Positions 1-10,165 of a DNA stretch of 60,927 nt are shown here, in pieces. The position numbers were made by a program, and so were the translations under genes. The stretch comes from CAYUST01 sp041908765 (GTDB lineage: Bacteria > Patescibacteriota > Gracilibacteria > Absconditabacterales > Absconditicoccaceae), in the NCBI GenBank assembly GCA_041908765.1, contig JAYREU010000064.1:1-60927 (forward strand), given 5' to 3'. The notes beneath the pieces were generated by a model. It did no database searches and was not told the origin of the DNA. It was given only the letters and a program-made list of their open reading frames with translations. Each line of letters starts with the position of its first letter. The first letter of the stretch is position 1.

Positions 1-1
1 T

Positions 2-460
2 AGCCCAACTTCAATGAAAGGAGTTCTAGAAAAAGCAAAAATAAATTCTGGAGATTTTATGGAGCGATGCAGGACACATCAAGTCTGATTCATCGAAAAA
101 CACACGGTCGGTGATTTTTTCAAACTCATCGGTGAGAAGAGGTTTGGTAAACTCGTCTTCGGCGGATTTAAAATGCCAAGTCACAAGACAATTACCGAGA
201 TTAATGGTATCAAGCACAATTCTATAACGTATGACAGGTTCACACTCTCGTCACTTACTCAATCAAAACGATATTCGGCCAACAGTCACATGGCCTTCAA
301 TCTTTGATCACTCGTCTATGGTATGACCGCATGAGATGGTGATGAAGCAGGAGGCATCGATGAAGGACTAGAAAATTACCTCCTCTATGGCGTCGTAGGT
401 CGTACGATCCCAGGCAAAATCATCATGGCGATGATCGATAGTAGTGATATTATTATGTAA
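2..460 (+). CDS. Hypothetical protein, C-terminal part (5' end outside window)
   Basis: The frame is open from the window edge to TAA at 458-460, about 152 residues, if TGA is glycine; there are three TGA codons (first at 86-88). I do not recognise the family. The visible part is mixed charged and hydrophobic, contains a glycine- and acid-rich stretch near residue 115, and has no obvious membrane segment. In-frame ATGs lie at 14 and 59, but the open frame upstream suggests the gene begins outside the window. It converges on the next minus-strand gene. Confidence 0.55.
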
Positions 461-470
461 ATTTTCCTTT

Positions 471-503
471 ACAAAAAAACTGCCCTCGATGCGAGGACAG
501 CTG
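471..503 (-). terminator. Rho-independent terminator for the 522-953 gene
   Basis: On the minus strand a stem GTCCTCG/CGAGGGC with a 3-base loop is followed by a run of seven T. It lies about 20 bases after the TAA of the membrane protein gene. Confidence 0.7.
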
Positions 504-521
504 AACACGTGCTGAAAATCT

Positions 522-953
522 TTAATTGTTACTATTTCCCTCTGGGGAAAACCACTCACGCATTCCTGCTTTGAGGACAACAAACACGATCCCTATCAAG
601 TCTATAGCTCCGATTAACATTAGAGTTAAATAGACCTGCCAGGGCGCATGATCGAAAGTGTAGTAGTTAGAACCCAAAGGCACCGCGCATTTGGTCAGCC
701 ATAGCGTAGTGGCTCCTCCCAAAACAAAGAATGATATGATTGTCCAAAAGATCTTCATATACATCACTTGTATAATGGAATATCCTGCCTTTAGGATTTC
801 AAAGATTACCATAAGTCCCATGAGAACTATAAGTATCCAGTTGTTTTCTACAATAAGGCTTGGATTAGTCTCTCCAAGGATGAGTAGAATAGTAATGCTA
901 ATGAAACCAAATGGTATAAATAACCACTTCGGAATTTTTTTACTATTTGCCAT
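522..953 (-). CDS. Small four-helix membrane protein
   Basis: 143 residues, ATG to TAA, with no internal TGA. Four hydrophobic segments sit roughly at residues 8-26, 38-58, 66-86 and 108-128; the C-terminus is short and polar. No catalytic motif is visible and I do not recognise the family. It has its own promoter (TTGACT/TATAAA) and its own terminator, so it is probably transcribed alone. Confidence 0.7.
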   Translation of the reverse strand: MANSKKIPKWLFIPFGFISITILLILGETNPSLIVENNWILIVLMGLMVIFEILKAGYSIIQVMYMKIFWTIISFFVLGGATTLWLTKCAVPLGSNYYTFDHAPWQVYLTLMLIGAIDLIGIVFVVLKAGMREWFSPEGNSNN

Positions 954-980
954 AAATTTATATTTATTTGGTGAGGTGTT

Positions 981-1008
981 TTTATACTTATTTATATCAA
1001 AAAGTCAA
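981..1008 (-). promoter_or_regulatory. Promoter for the 522-953 gene
   Basis: Minus-strand TTGACT, 16-base spacer, TATAAA, about 30 bases before the ATG. The same TTGACT-16-TATAAR pattern precedes the genes ending at 55412, 56998 and 57590. Confidence 0.65.
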
Positions 1009-1015
1009 TGATTAT

Positions 1016-1044
1016 TTGACAAAGAGCTGTGGCGGGGGTATACT
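1016..1044 (+). promoter_or_regulatory. Strong sigma70-type promoter
   Basis: TTGACA at 1016-1021, exactly 17 bases, TATACT at 1039-1044. It reads into the 1074-1640 gene. Confidence 0.8.
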
Positions 1045-1073
1045 AGGAAAAAGGTTTTATTTGTAAGCGTATC

Positions 1074-1640
1074 ATGTCTCCAGACAGACAATGAAGGATC
1101 AAAGAATCGTTCAAAGGTGATCATGTCAACGGGTATGTTGATCATCTTCTTTCTCCTATTCTCCAAGGTACCAAAGAAGGTATTGGTGCACTTCTCGAAG
1201 GCAAAAATAGATGACTCGATCGACTACTCAACAAATATTTACCAGATAAACCGATATCAGGAAAATCATCACGACTAGGTAAGGGACGAAGAGCTGTTGC
1301 AAACCAGGGAATCCGTAGATTGATCTTGTTGTGAAATGGATTGATAGATACAGTCGGCACAGCAGTAATTTCAGTCGCAGATGTGATCAACCATACGCAA
1401 GGAGCAGTCAGTGATGTGTTGCTCAAGAAAAAAACAACTGAAGAGCCATTCACTGCAACTCTCCATGGTATTGGTGATGTAGCGCGAAGGAGACTCATCA
1501 AAGAAGCAGTACGAAATTGATTGGTCAAAAATAAAGTAGGTAGCAGTAATTTTGCTGGCACAACCAATAGAAACTACTCACCTACATGAAGACCCCCTAC
1601 GCCTACGAGAAATCCAGCTCCTGTCCCTGCAACGCCCTAA
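1074..1640 (+). CDS. Hypothetical basic protein with proline-rich tail
   Basis: 188 residues from ATG 1074 to TAA 1638-1640, seen only when five TGA codons are read as glycine. The protein is rich in Lys, Arg and Gly, with one hydrophobic stretch around residues 83-100 and a Pro/Thr-rich end. I do not recognise a family. A consensus promoter 30 bases upstream supports the start. An open frame on the opposite strand (1142-1567) is a shadow of this gene. Confidence 0.65.
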
Positions 1641-1696
1641 GTAAGCATAAAAGCAACGAGGCATTCACTTTCGCATATCACCAAAATACCTAGTAT

Positions 1697-4600
1697 TTAC
1701 GCTGGTCACATTTTCATAGTCAGGCGTCCCTGAGGAGTCAGGATAAACTGCATCTTTCGTTGCTTGTTGTTGATCGTGAATGGTTGTTTACCCGTTCACT
1801 CAAATCGTGTGTCTCCACTTCTATTGGTAGCGCTTTTTAATTTCATGGTGAATTGTTCTGCATCCAGTGTCAGTAATTTCTTCTGTGTAGCTGTATCATA
1901 AATATACAATGTCTTGTCAGCTCGCCATAGACGTCGTGTAGCTGGGAATTGTATTGCGTTTCCGTTGAGACTCTCGATTGCTTTGGTGTACCCTTTGATT
2001 TTAGGAGATAGATTGTTTGTACCTGGAATTTCTATTTGCTGATTCGTCGGCAAAGCAATGATTGTGTTTGGTGAATCATTGAACTGCTCTGCAGATGGGA
2101 TATTTGATTGACGAGGAGCTGGTTGAGGAGCTGGTCTGGGCGCAGGTGCGGGAGCAGGTCTTGGCGATGGCTGAGGTGCTGGCGTAGGGGTTCCTCTCGA
2201 GCGATTAGTCACATGTAACGGATCGATGGGTCTTCGAGATTTGAGAAAATCTTTTTTGTATCTAGGATCATATATTCTGATTTCGAAGTGCAGATGATGA
2301 CCGGTTGAATGACCGGTATTCCCCGTAGTTGCAATCACCTCTCACTTGCTAATACGTTGATCTTGTCTGACGCGAAGATTAGATTGCAAGTGCGCATACA
2401 AACTCAAATATTTTTTATTACCTACACGATGCTCGAGGACAATATAGTGACCATATCCATCATGATCATATCATATCAATTTTACTACACCATCATAGGT
2501 AGCTTTGACAGGCACATTCTTGATGCCAATATCAATTCACTGATGTTTACGTACTCCATTTTGTCCTCTTCTCAGTTCTCAAAAATACCCGGTGATTGGT
2601 GCTCTCATATTATCTACTGGCCATACAAATGGTTTACCTGGAGTCTCTACTTCGTCAATGTGCTGTACTTGTTGTTTATCAATCCATGCTTGAGGAGGTT
2701 TGACCGCCACTCTCAATATCTTTTGGGTAACTCCATTGATGATCTTGGTGTCGACGAAAAGTGTAAATTGCCAATTACCATCCGCACCAGGGATAGTGTA
2801 AAGTTTTTCTTTTTTGAGTCCATTGACACCACCCACTTTGATCAGGAGCTCAGTAAAAATAGATCGATCTGTATCGTATTTTACTTCAATGGTATCTCCA
2901 CCAGGACTAGCCGCAAATGCTCTCTTGAGGAGATCTGGGTCAACACCATCGAGTGGATATACTTTGGGATCGAGTGCATTGATAGGTTCATTTTCAATCG
3001 TGAGCGCTCCTTCTTTGAGCTTGGTCAGGTCTGACATACTGTCATCTATTTCACCAATCCTCTCAATCAATTTCTTGAGTTGCTCACGCGCTTGCTTCAA
3101 CTGCTCTGGCGTTTTGATACGCTTGAAAGCATCCCCCAGTTCAGGGAAACTTCGATCAATCTTGGGAAGTTGTTGGTTTTGTTTTTTACGTTCGATAAGT
3201 TGTGCGAGATCTTTGGGTGGTGTGACACGTACATGCAAGACACGTTTTGCATCCACCGTCACCTCTACGTCCCAACGAGCACCTCGCAATGCATCGGTAT
3301 ACATTCGTTTTCCTTCTCTTTGATGCAACTTGAGATCTAGTCTAAAGAGTTCTTCATCAGGATTGAGTCCGTCTTGTCCCAAAAATGTGTCTTCAAAGAC
3401 TACCGGAAACTCATTGGTATCACTGTCATAATCAACATAGAAACGATCTAATTTTTTTCCATCCATAGTCATCAGTGATGACTGCCACTGCCCTATTTCT
3501 TTGTCGTTCCAAAATGGTGGTGTTTCATCATAGATAATTCTAATATCTCCTGGTTGTGGTTCAAACTCTGGCAAGGCAGATGTAGTTGTTTCTGGTGCTC
3601 ACGAAGGAGTTTGTCTACCATTGACTGCTTGATGCGGAACGCACTGGATCGTGACAACACCGTTGATATTGCATACATCGAGAGCAAAAATACCACCAGG
3701 TGTGCCTTTGGTTGTAATATATCCTTGTGCATGTCCACTCTCCAAACTAAGTGCAGACCAAGGTTGTTTGGTAAGATCCAATACTGATTCGCCATGTTTG
3801 GGATGTTTGAGCGTGATAGTATATGCTTCCTTTTGGACACTACCTTTTCGTCCATCTTTGGGGTCTTGCATTTCGATAAGTTTGATTGCAGGGAGCTCAG
3901 GGATCAAATCAATATTGAGTCTCGCTTGCTCATTGGTGAGAAAAACGGTCCGGATTTTACCTTCGATACGTTGGTGTGTGTACTGTTGTGTACCTCATAC
4001 AACGTTCTCTCTTCACGAAAATGGTATTGTTTGATCAAGGTCATTTTTTTGCCAAATCACATCACCTTTTGCATTACGAAATGCAAGAACTCACTGCTCC
4101 CAATGAGCGGTCCAGAAACTAATTTTCTCTTCATCAGCAGTAGATATATTCACCTTGTCTGGTCATGTGGTGAGCTTAATTTTTTCATACACTCCTCTGA
4201 TACCTGTAGTTACTTCTTTGTATTCTATCTGCAGTGTGTCATCTTGCATTGTAGCAACCGCATCATACCAGGTCTCACCTTCCTTGAGAGAAGTACCTAG
4301 GGGTAAAGCAAAAGACCCGATTTCAGCTTTCCCAGTACTCAAGAGTTGCTCATAAAACGTACTGATAGGTAGCGTAAGCAATGGCTCTTCATCTTGGTTG
4401 GTGATATGGAGCACACCGTTTTTATTGGTAGTGATCACGTTTGTATTCTCTGATAAGACATGTATTTTTTTGTTTTCTAGGTGCTCTTGCTTTGCAATCG
4501 CTGAAATAGTTCACAACGAATTCTGGAAAGAAATCGTATAGAATGTATCTCCTACACGCAGTATCTTTTTGATCTGTGCGCCAAAAGTATTTATTACTTT

Positions 4601-5407
4601 GGCATCTATTGCTCGTCACTCATGGATGAAATATTTCCTTGTCCCTGGAATGTCCACGACTATACGAAACATTTTACCATTCCAAGTTAACTTCCAACCT
4701 TCAGGAGCTCACAAAATAGCTTCATCAAGTTGTGATTTTTCAATCTTCGTTTCAGCAATTTTTTCTGCAGTGAGGAAGAGACTATCACTTTTTCTCGTGA
4801 CTACTATTTTATACACTCACTGAAAATCTTCATGCGTACTCACCGCTTGCGTCTGTATCGTATCACCAGGATGTACTAACTTAGTGCGATCTATCACGAG
4901 TGACGCAATCTCATCACTACCATCAGGAGTGATCATCACTGCATCTCCCCATCGTTTTGTTTGTTGTCAGGCAAATGCTCCACCAAGTTCTATCGTCTCA
5001 GGAAAAGGTTTAGTATATGGTTCGAGAGTAAGTTGTACCTTCTCATCAACGTCTTTGATGAACGTACAGGTAAATCGTTTTTCTCCTTCGGGAGTTTGTA
5101 TGGTCATATCTAGAGATGCTTTGTGGTTGGTATCGAAAGTCAATGTGGTGACATCAATCCCTTTCTTGAGCAAAAAATACGGACGACCTTTGGCAGGTGT
5201 ATAGAGGATATTTATTTCTTTACCGTTGAAACGTGCTGTCCATTCTTTGGGAGCTCACATAATTTCTGGTTTCACTCACGTGATCCCACCATGCTCTATC
5301 GACACTTGCAACTGCAATGCATCGAGCGCCGTCTGCGGATCAAGTTGTGGTTGCTCGGGAATGCTTTCTGCATCACGTTGTTGCTCAATGTTTTTCTCAC
5401 TCATCAT
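1697..5407 (-). CDS. Giant protein with C-terminal M23 (LytM) peptidase domain
   Basis: About 1236 residues, ATG 5407 (or 5404) to TAA 1697-1699, with many TGA codons; without them it falls into at least six open frames in one register. The zinc-site motifs of M23 endopeptidases are present: HQGID at residues 955-959 (its Gly is the TGA at 2537-2539) and HLH at 1038-1040 inside a TGHHLHFE stretch. A Pro/Ala-rich linker follows, then a basic tail of about 110 residues. The first 900 residues are beta-rich in look and repetitive in style but belong to no family I know. The start was placed after a TTGACA-17-TATACT promoter at 5464-5492; the frame is open further upstream, but that part would precede the promoter. 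M23 enzymes cut peptidoglycan cross-links, so a role at the cell wall, perhaps in attack on or attachment to a host cell, is an inference. It is the third giant gene of a minus-strand series. Confidence 0.8.
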
Positions 5408-5463
5408 AGCCAAGAAATAAAACCGTGTGAGCCAGTTTTTCACAACCCACCCAAGTCTATCCA

Positions 5464-5492
5464 AGTATACCGAAATCACTCGATTCTGTCAA
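5464..5492 (-). promoter_or_regulatory. Promoter for the M23 giant gene
   Basis: Minus-strand TTGACA (plus 5487-5492), 17 bases, TATACT (plus 5464-5469). It fixes the translation start at the ATG pair 5407/5404. Confidence 0.75.
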
Positions 5493-5512
5493 AAATACAT
5501 CCTTGTTTCCTC

Positions 5513-5540
5513 TTGACTTTCATCATAATTTATATATAAG
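5513..5540 (+). promoter_or_regulatory. Promoter for the 5569 gene
   Basis: TTGACT at 5513-5518, 16 bases, TATAAG at 5535-5540, about 28 bases before ATG 5569. It is divergent to the M23 promoter. Confidence 0.6.
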
Positions 5541-5568
5541 TCAAGTATACAAAAACAATAAAAAAAAT

Positions 5569-6009
5569 ATGAGCGAAATACTAACAATAAGCACTGCGGT
5601 GTTCATGTTGCACCTCTTCTGGTCCTCACTGGGCTGGGGCGTGATCATTCAGTTTATCTTCCAGCATGTGGCTGGCTGGTTTGGTTACACACCACCCGCT
5701 ATCCCCGCAGGAGGAGTTACACGCTTTAGCCATGTGGTATGGCGCATGCCAGTAGGGATCGAGTGGTTCACTGAAATTTTTTACATGGCGAACGCTGTGG
5801 GAAGCGTTCTCATGTTCATGAGCGACCCGACCTACTCAGCGATGCACAGCATCGTCTGGGACAGCTACTTCATAGGGGTGATCATCATCTTGGTGGTCGG
5901 CATATGCTGTGAACTGTTCCCGTGGTTGGAACAGCGGACGAACCACATCACCGCCAATATTGGAGTGAACCTCTGTCTTGGCATCCTGTTCTATCTCCTC
6001 TTCCCCTGA
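5569..6009 (+). CDS. Four-helix membrane protein, apparently ending at TGA
   Basis: 146 residues from ATG 5569. Hydrophobic segments lie near residues 6-30, 68-88, 100-120 and 128-145; no family recognised. It looks foreign to its neighbours: GC-rich codons, about fourteen glycines none of which is TGA, and a natural end at TGA 6007-6009 only 25 bases before a strong terminator. If TGA is read as glycine the frame runs 111 codons through the terminator and repeats to TAG 6340-6342, giving junk-like sequence. I therefore annotate TGA as the end; import from a standard-code organism is the likely reason. Confidence 0.5.
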   Translation: MSEILTISTAVFMLHLFWSSLGWGVIIQFIFQHVAGWFGYTPPAIPAGGVTRFSHVVWRMPVGIEWFTEIFYMANAVGSVLMFMSDPTYSAMHSIVWDSYFIGVIIILVVGICCELFPWLEQRTNHITANIGVNLCLGILFYLLFP

Positions 6010-6034
6010 CCGGGAAAGGAGCACAAAATCTATA

Positions 6035-6066
6035 GCGGTCGAGGAACTCCTCTTCCGCTTTTTTTG
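6035..6066 (+). terminator. Rho-independent terminator
   Basis: GCGG-TC-GAGGA stem pairing with TCCTC-TT-CCGC, followed by a T run. It lies 25 bases after the TGA of the preceding gene. Confidence 0.75.
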
Positions 6067-6155
6067 TTGTCAAAAAAAAACTCCTCGCATACTCCCCTTT
6101 TACGAAAGAGTCTGACCTCTACTCGAAAGCAACAGCTCTTCTCCTCCTCTCTTGC

Positions 6156-6325
6156 TCCCCCCTTTCGAAGGGGGGTGCCCCGCAGGGGCGGGGGGTTATT
6201 ATTCTCCTCTCATTGCTCCCCCCTTTACGAAAGCAACAACACGTTTCCTCCTCTCATTGCTCTCCCCTTCAGAAGGGCAAGGTGCCCTTGGGGTAGAGGT
6301 GGCCGCAGGCCGGAGGGGTTATTAT
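6156..6325. repeat. Cluster of palindromic GC-rich repeats, left of DUF559 gene
   Basis: Three copies or part-copies of one element lie side by side: 6156-6203, a half copy at about 6216-6236, and 6261-6325. Each starts with a CCCCCTTT/GAAAGGGGG type hairpin. Complete copies carry a second hairpin (GCCCC/GGGGC or GGCC/GGCC) and end in GGGGTTATTATT. No gene is visible in this stretch. Confidence 0.8.
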
Positions 6326-6392
6326 TCTTCACTTCTTCTTAGATTTTTCCAACTAAGAGCATACACATGACTTATTTATACACTCCTCCCTT

Positions 6393-6755
6393 ATGCATAG
6401 GATATATACATACCATTATGTGAAAAGAATCAAGCTGTATGCCAAAGAAAATCGCAAAGCTATGAATGAAGCAGAACGTCTAGTACGACACTGCATCCTC
6501 AAAAAAAATAAGACAGGGAAAAAACGAGTCAAACAAAAAATAATTGATAGATATATTTTAGATTTTTATTGTGCTAGTTGTAAACTCTGTATAGAAATTG
6601 ATTGATCAAGTCATGATCTAAAAAACTCAAGTGATACCAAAAGAGATCAATATCTACAAAAACAATATGGCATTGAAACCGTCAGATTCTCTGATCAACA
6701 GGTATTTAGGAATTTGCAGGGAGTATTTGATGCAATTATTGCGAAGTGCAAATAA
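6393..6755 (+). CDS. DUF559 (Vsr-like) endonuclease-domain protein
   Basis: 120 residues, ATG 6393 to TAA 6753-6755, one TGA read as glycine. The order of motifs fits the DUF559 family of PD-(D/E)XK/Vsr-like nucleases: an N-terminal LYAKENRK-type helix, EAERLVR, then RYILDFYC and IEIDGSSHD around residues 50-75, and a C-terminal V-R-F-S segment followed by a helix. The glycine of IEIDG is the TGA codon, so the gene is adapted to this host's code. It is flanked at about 70 bp on the left and 16 bp on the right by palindromic repeats also scattered elsewhere in the window. Substrate unknown; a role in moving or maintaining the repeats is inference. Confidence 0.8.
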
Positions 6756-6770
6756 CCCCCCGGTCCTACA

Positions 6771-6873
6771 AACCACCCCCCTTCGAAAGGGGGGAGTTTC
6801 TATTTGCTGCCACACTAGTGCACCCCTTTTAGAAAGGGGGTGGCATGAGCGAAGCGAATGACGGGGGATTATT
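6771..6873. repeat. Palindromic repeats, right of DUF559 gene
   Basis: Half copy CCCCCCTTCGAAAGGGGGG at about 6775-6793, then a full copy at about 6823-6873: a CCCCTTTTAGAAAGGGGG hairpin, an inner GCGAAGCGAATG segment, and the end GGGGGATTATT. The last bases overlap the stop codon of the next minus-strand gene. Confidence 0.8.
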
Positions 6874-9800
6874 ACAGTTCTTTGACAATCTCTTCCCGCT
6901 TTTTGGTGGTAGGTGAAGTAAATGTTTTATTTGTATCAATATAATTACTTACATCAGTACCCAATGTAGGTGACGAAATGTAGCCAGTACCTCAGACTGT
7001 AGCATTACCTATAGTCGCATCATGGATAAAGGAGACGAAACTAGGTGCAGCAACCGTCTTTTCTTCTCATGTAGTAGGGTCAGTAACCTTTATTGTATCT
7101 ACAGATGGATTCATATACAAAGGACTTGGCTTGGGAGCAACTCCGAATGTCTCAGTATTGGAGAAGACTACTGCTACTGCCTTGAAGTAGTCAGATAGAG
7201 AATCTGTAAGTAAGAAATCTTTTAGTCTGCTCGTCAAAAATGATTGACCATTTGTGCCTGCTATATCTTTTTGATCCATTGCTTTCTTCAAAGATCAGAT
7301 CAACAAAGCTTTTTCTGGTGTCCCCGTGATATGAGTCATTTCATTGGTAACATACTTATTTCGTACACCATCTTTGTTATTCAACTTATTCACCTGTTGT
7401 GCTGCGAAGGCAAGTTTTGCTTCAAGCGCTTCTTTTTCTGGATCCGTTTTGGTTTGTAGATCTTCCGCAAATTGTGGGCTCCATAGTCCTGCTCATTCAA
7501 GTACTCACTTAAATTTCTGTACCAAGGCATTTTGTGCTTCGAGATGTGCCAATACCTCAGTAAATTTCTTGCCTGTTCTAGCGAGTTCATCAAGTTTTTT
7601 TCAGGTAAGTTGATACTCATTAACTAATTTACGATTGAGCGCAGAAACATATGCTCTTTTCTCAGATATACTCAAGTTTTTGAGTTGTGGAAATGATGCA
7701 GCCAATGCAATAAACTTATCAACATCCATAGAAACTGCATCCGTCTCGTCATTTACCAAAAGGACACCATCTGTCTTGAGTTCCTCTATAGTCTTTTGAC
7801 CAAAAACATTGTTCATTACCTCATTCGCTGTCGTGGTACTAATCAATATACCACTATTCACTTGCTCCTCAATTTTTTGTTTAGCTCTTCATTCTTTATC
7901 AAATGCTGGATAGAGACTACTCACGAGAGGAATATCTTTCCAAGAACTAGGATTTTGCAATACTTGCATTCCGTAGTAGCCACCAAGACCTCGTCCAAGT
8001 GCATTCTTAGCTGATTTTTTCATAGCAGACCAATCTCTCACATCATTGCCTGCAGCATCTTTCTTCTTATTGTAACCAAAGAGTGTTCTGCCGAAGTTCC
8101 AAAGAGTCATTACTCAATGATATACTCCAGCGATAGCAAATCACGTCTGAGCTATATTCATTACAGCATCAGTACCACGAGCAATCTTCGCTGCAGTATC
8201 GATTGACATATATCCATTCTCAACTGCCTTGGTCAAACCAAGTCTTATCAATCCTCCAGCCCCCTCATTTTTTGCTACATCTAGAACACCACTTTCTGCA
8301 TTCCCTAGTGGTCCGCATATTCATTCTATATCTGCTGCAGCGCTTTGGTAATCAAGCACATTTGTATCATCCTTGTATATTTCAAACATATGTTTCAAGG
8401 CTAGTGGGTTATTGAGTGTTGGGTCTTTATATTTTTCATACATAATTGGTGCAAGATGCTTAACGAAGGCATTGAGAACAATTGCACTTTTCTCAGTCTC
8501 ATCTGTCAAAGCAAAATAGTTAGTAAGATAGGTTTGTTTTGCATTTGCGCGTTCGTCTGCTCTCACAGCCCTAGCGAGCTGGAGATTTCTCGTAACGGTA
8601 GAGTTCATAGAACTGATGAAATCATTATCTACGGCAACCTCTTTCATCAAAGTCCAAAAGTTATTGATACCGCCAAGCTTCTCTACAATTCCATCCATAG
8701 AAGAACCAACTACCTTTCCGTCTGTTCAAAGTTTGGGTCAGAGCGATGCTTCTTTGATGACACGATAGAGTAAAGCAGTTCTGATAGTATTTGCCTGATC
8801 GTGAGATCTATCCTCTTCAGTGAGTCACTTTCGTTTAAGAATCAGATCATCCAAAGACACCTTCTTGAGATCCATGAGCTCTCTGAGGTTTCCATCAGCA
8901 TCAATTATTACTTCTGGATTAACATTATTTGGTTTCAACGCTCTCGTCGTACCAGAGTCTACAGCTACTTTATCTGCTTCATTCGATCACGAAGGAGCAT
9001 TGAAATACACATCATCAGAACTATCTGGATTTGGTCCTTTTGCTTTTCTTCCATTTTGTTGTAACTGATCTATTCTAGAAGTAGGTACTGTTGATCAAAA
9101 TATCCAAGGATATGTCTTGTCAAATTTCAGATCTGATTTTATATCCTTTTTAGCTAACTGTGCTGCTTTTTGCATTCTCCTCTCTCGCATTTTCCATACT
9201 TGTGATCCATCATCCATCCATGCTAGCTCTTTGGGGAATTGAATGCGATTCAATCTTTGTTGTGTTCTCAAGTAATCAATAACTCACTTATGCAAACCAA
9301 TATATTGTTCGAAAAGTTGAATATACTTGAGACCAAACGCTTGTGCATCTGCATCATTTACCTGTTTGCTATCCAATTCTGTTTGCATGCCATCGAGTTG
9401 CAATAGCACCTTATCCATTTGATCGATGAGAGATTTGATCTCTGTAGCATCTAGTGTATTCTTAACTTGTTTTAATTTTTCAATCATCAATCATGCAGTG
9501 ACTTTATTAAGTGCTTCCTCTCTGTTATTTTCTTTTTCCAAAGCTTTCGTATTTTTTGTCACATCCTTGAGATCCTTCTTATTATCTTTTTTGCTGTCTT
9601 GTTCTTGGTTCGTATTTTTGATTTCTGCCTGTAAATCCAAGAGTGAAAGAATAGTGTTTGTTTTCACTCATATTTCTGCATGGTCATTGCCATCCAAAGT
9701 TGTCTTACTTGATAATTCCTGCTGAAGATCACTTACAAATGTATATATGAACTGCGTGAGCTTTGTTTTTTCGTTAGCTTTGATATAAGCAAAATCGACT

Positions 9801-10051
9801 CAATTATATTGAGCAACGTATCTATCTTTACCTCTTGTAGTCTTTACAAAACGAACGCTTGTTTCAAAAGATTTTTTGAGATTTTGATCAGTCGCGTTCC
9901 AATTCAAGCCACTTATACTCTCCAATTTAGAAACAAAATTTGCTTTCTGTTCAGCATAAGTTCACTTCATATCTAAGTTCAAAAGATCTCTCTTGTTTTC
10001 TAAAGAGCGATCTTCTTCTTGTGGATTACCTTGTGTTTCGATATTTCCCAT
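6872..10051 (-). CDS. Giant coiled-coil protein of unknown function
   Basis: 1059 residues, ATG 10051 to TAA 6872-6874, broken by many TGA codons under the standard code. The sequence is strongly charged (Lys, Asp, Glu, Gln) with long helical stretches, notably residues 130-260, which look like coiled coil. No signal peptide, membrane segment or catalytic motif was recognised. It follows the 1652-residue gene on the same strand but has its own promoter at 10094-10122. Its stop codon lies inside a palindromic repeat, so the extreme C-terminus may have been reshaped by the insertion. A structural or secreted role is possible but unproven. Confidence 0.7.
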
Positions 10052-10093
10052 GGGTAAATGGAAAGATTAAAATTAAGTATGGTCGTTATACCA

Positions 10094-10122
10094 ACTATAT
10101 GGCTTTGTCAAATATTTGTCAA
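10094..10122 (-). promoter_or_regulatory. Promoter for the 6872-10051 gene
   Basis: Minus-strand TTGACA (plus 10117-10122), 17 bases, TATAGT (plus 10094-10099), about 45 bases before the ATG. Confidence 0.65.
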
Positions 10123-10165
10123 ATTTCTATCAAGAAAATATGCTATGTAATTGACATTTATGTAT

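Noticed and set aside
1142..1567. 141-codon minus-strand frame
   Set aside because: Opposite the 1074-1640 gene, which has a consensus promoter, ATG and TAA under table 25.
2309..3034. 241-codon plus-strand frame
   Set aside because: Lies opposite the M23 giant gene, whose motifs fix the minus strand as coding.
5408..5500. Upstream start of the M23 gene at ATG 5500
   Set aside because: A TTGACA-17-TATACT promoter lies inside that stretch, so the first ATG of the transcript is 5407.
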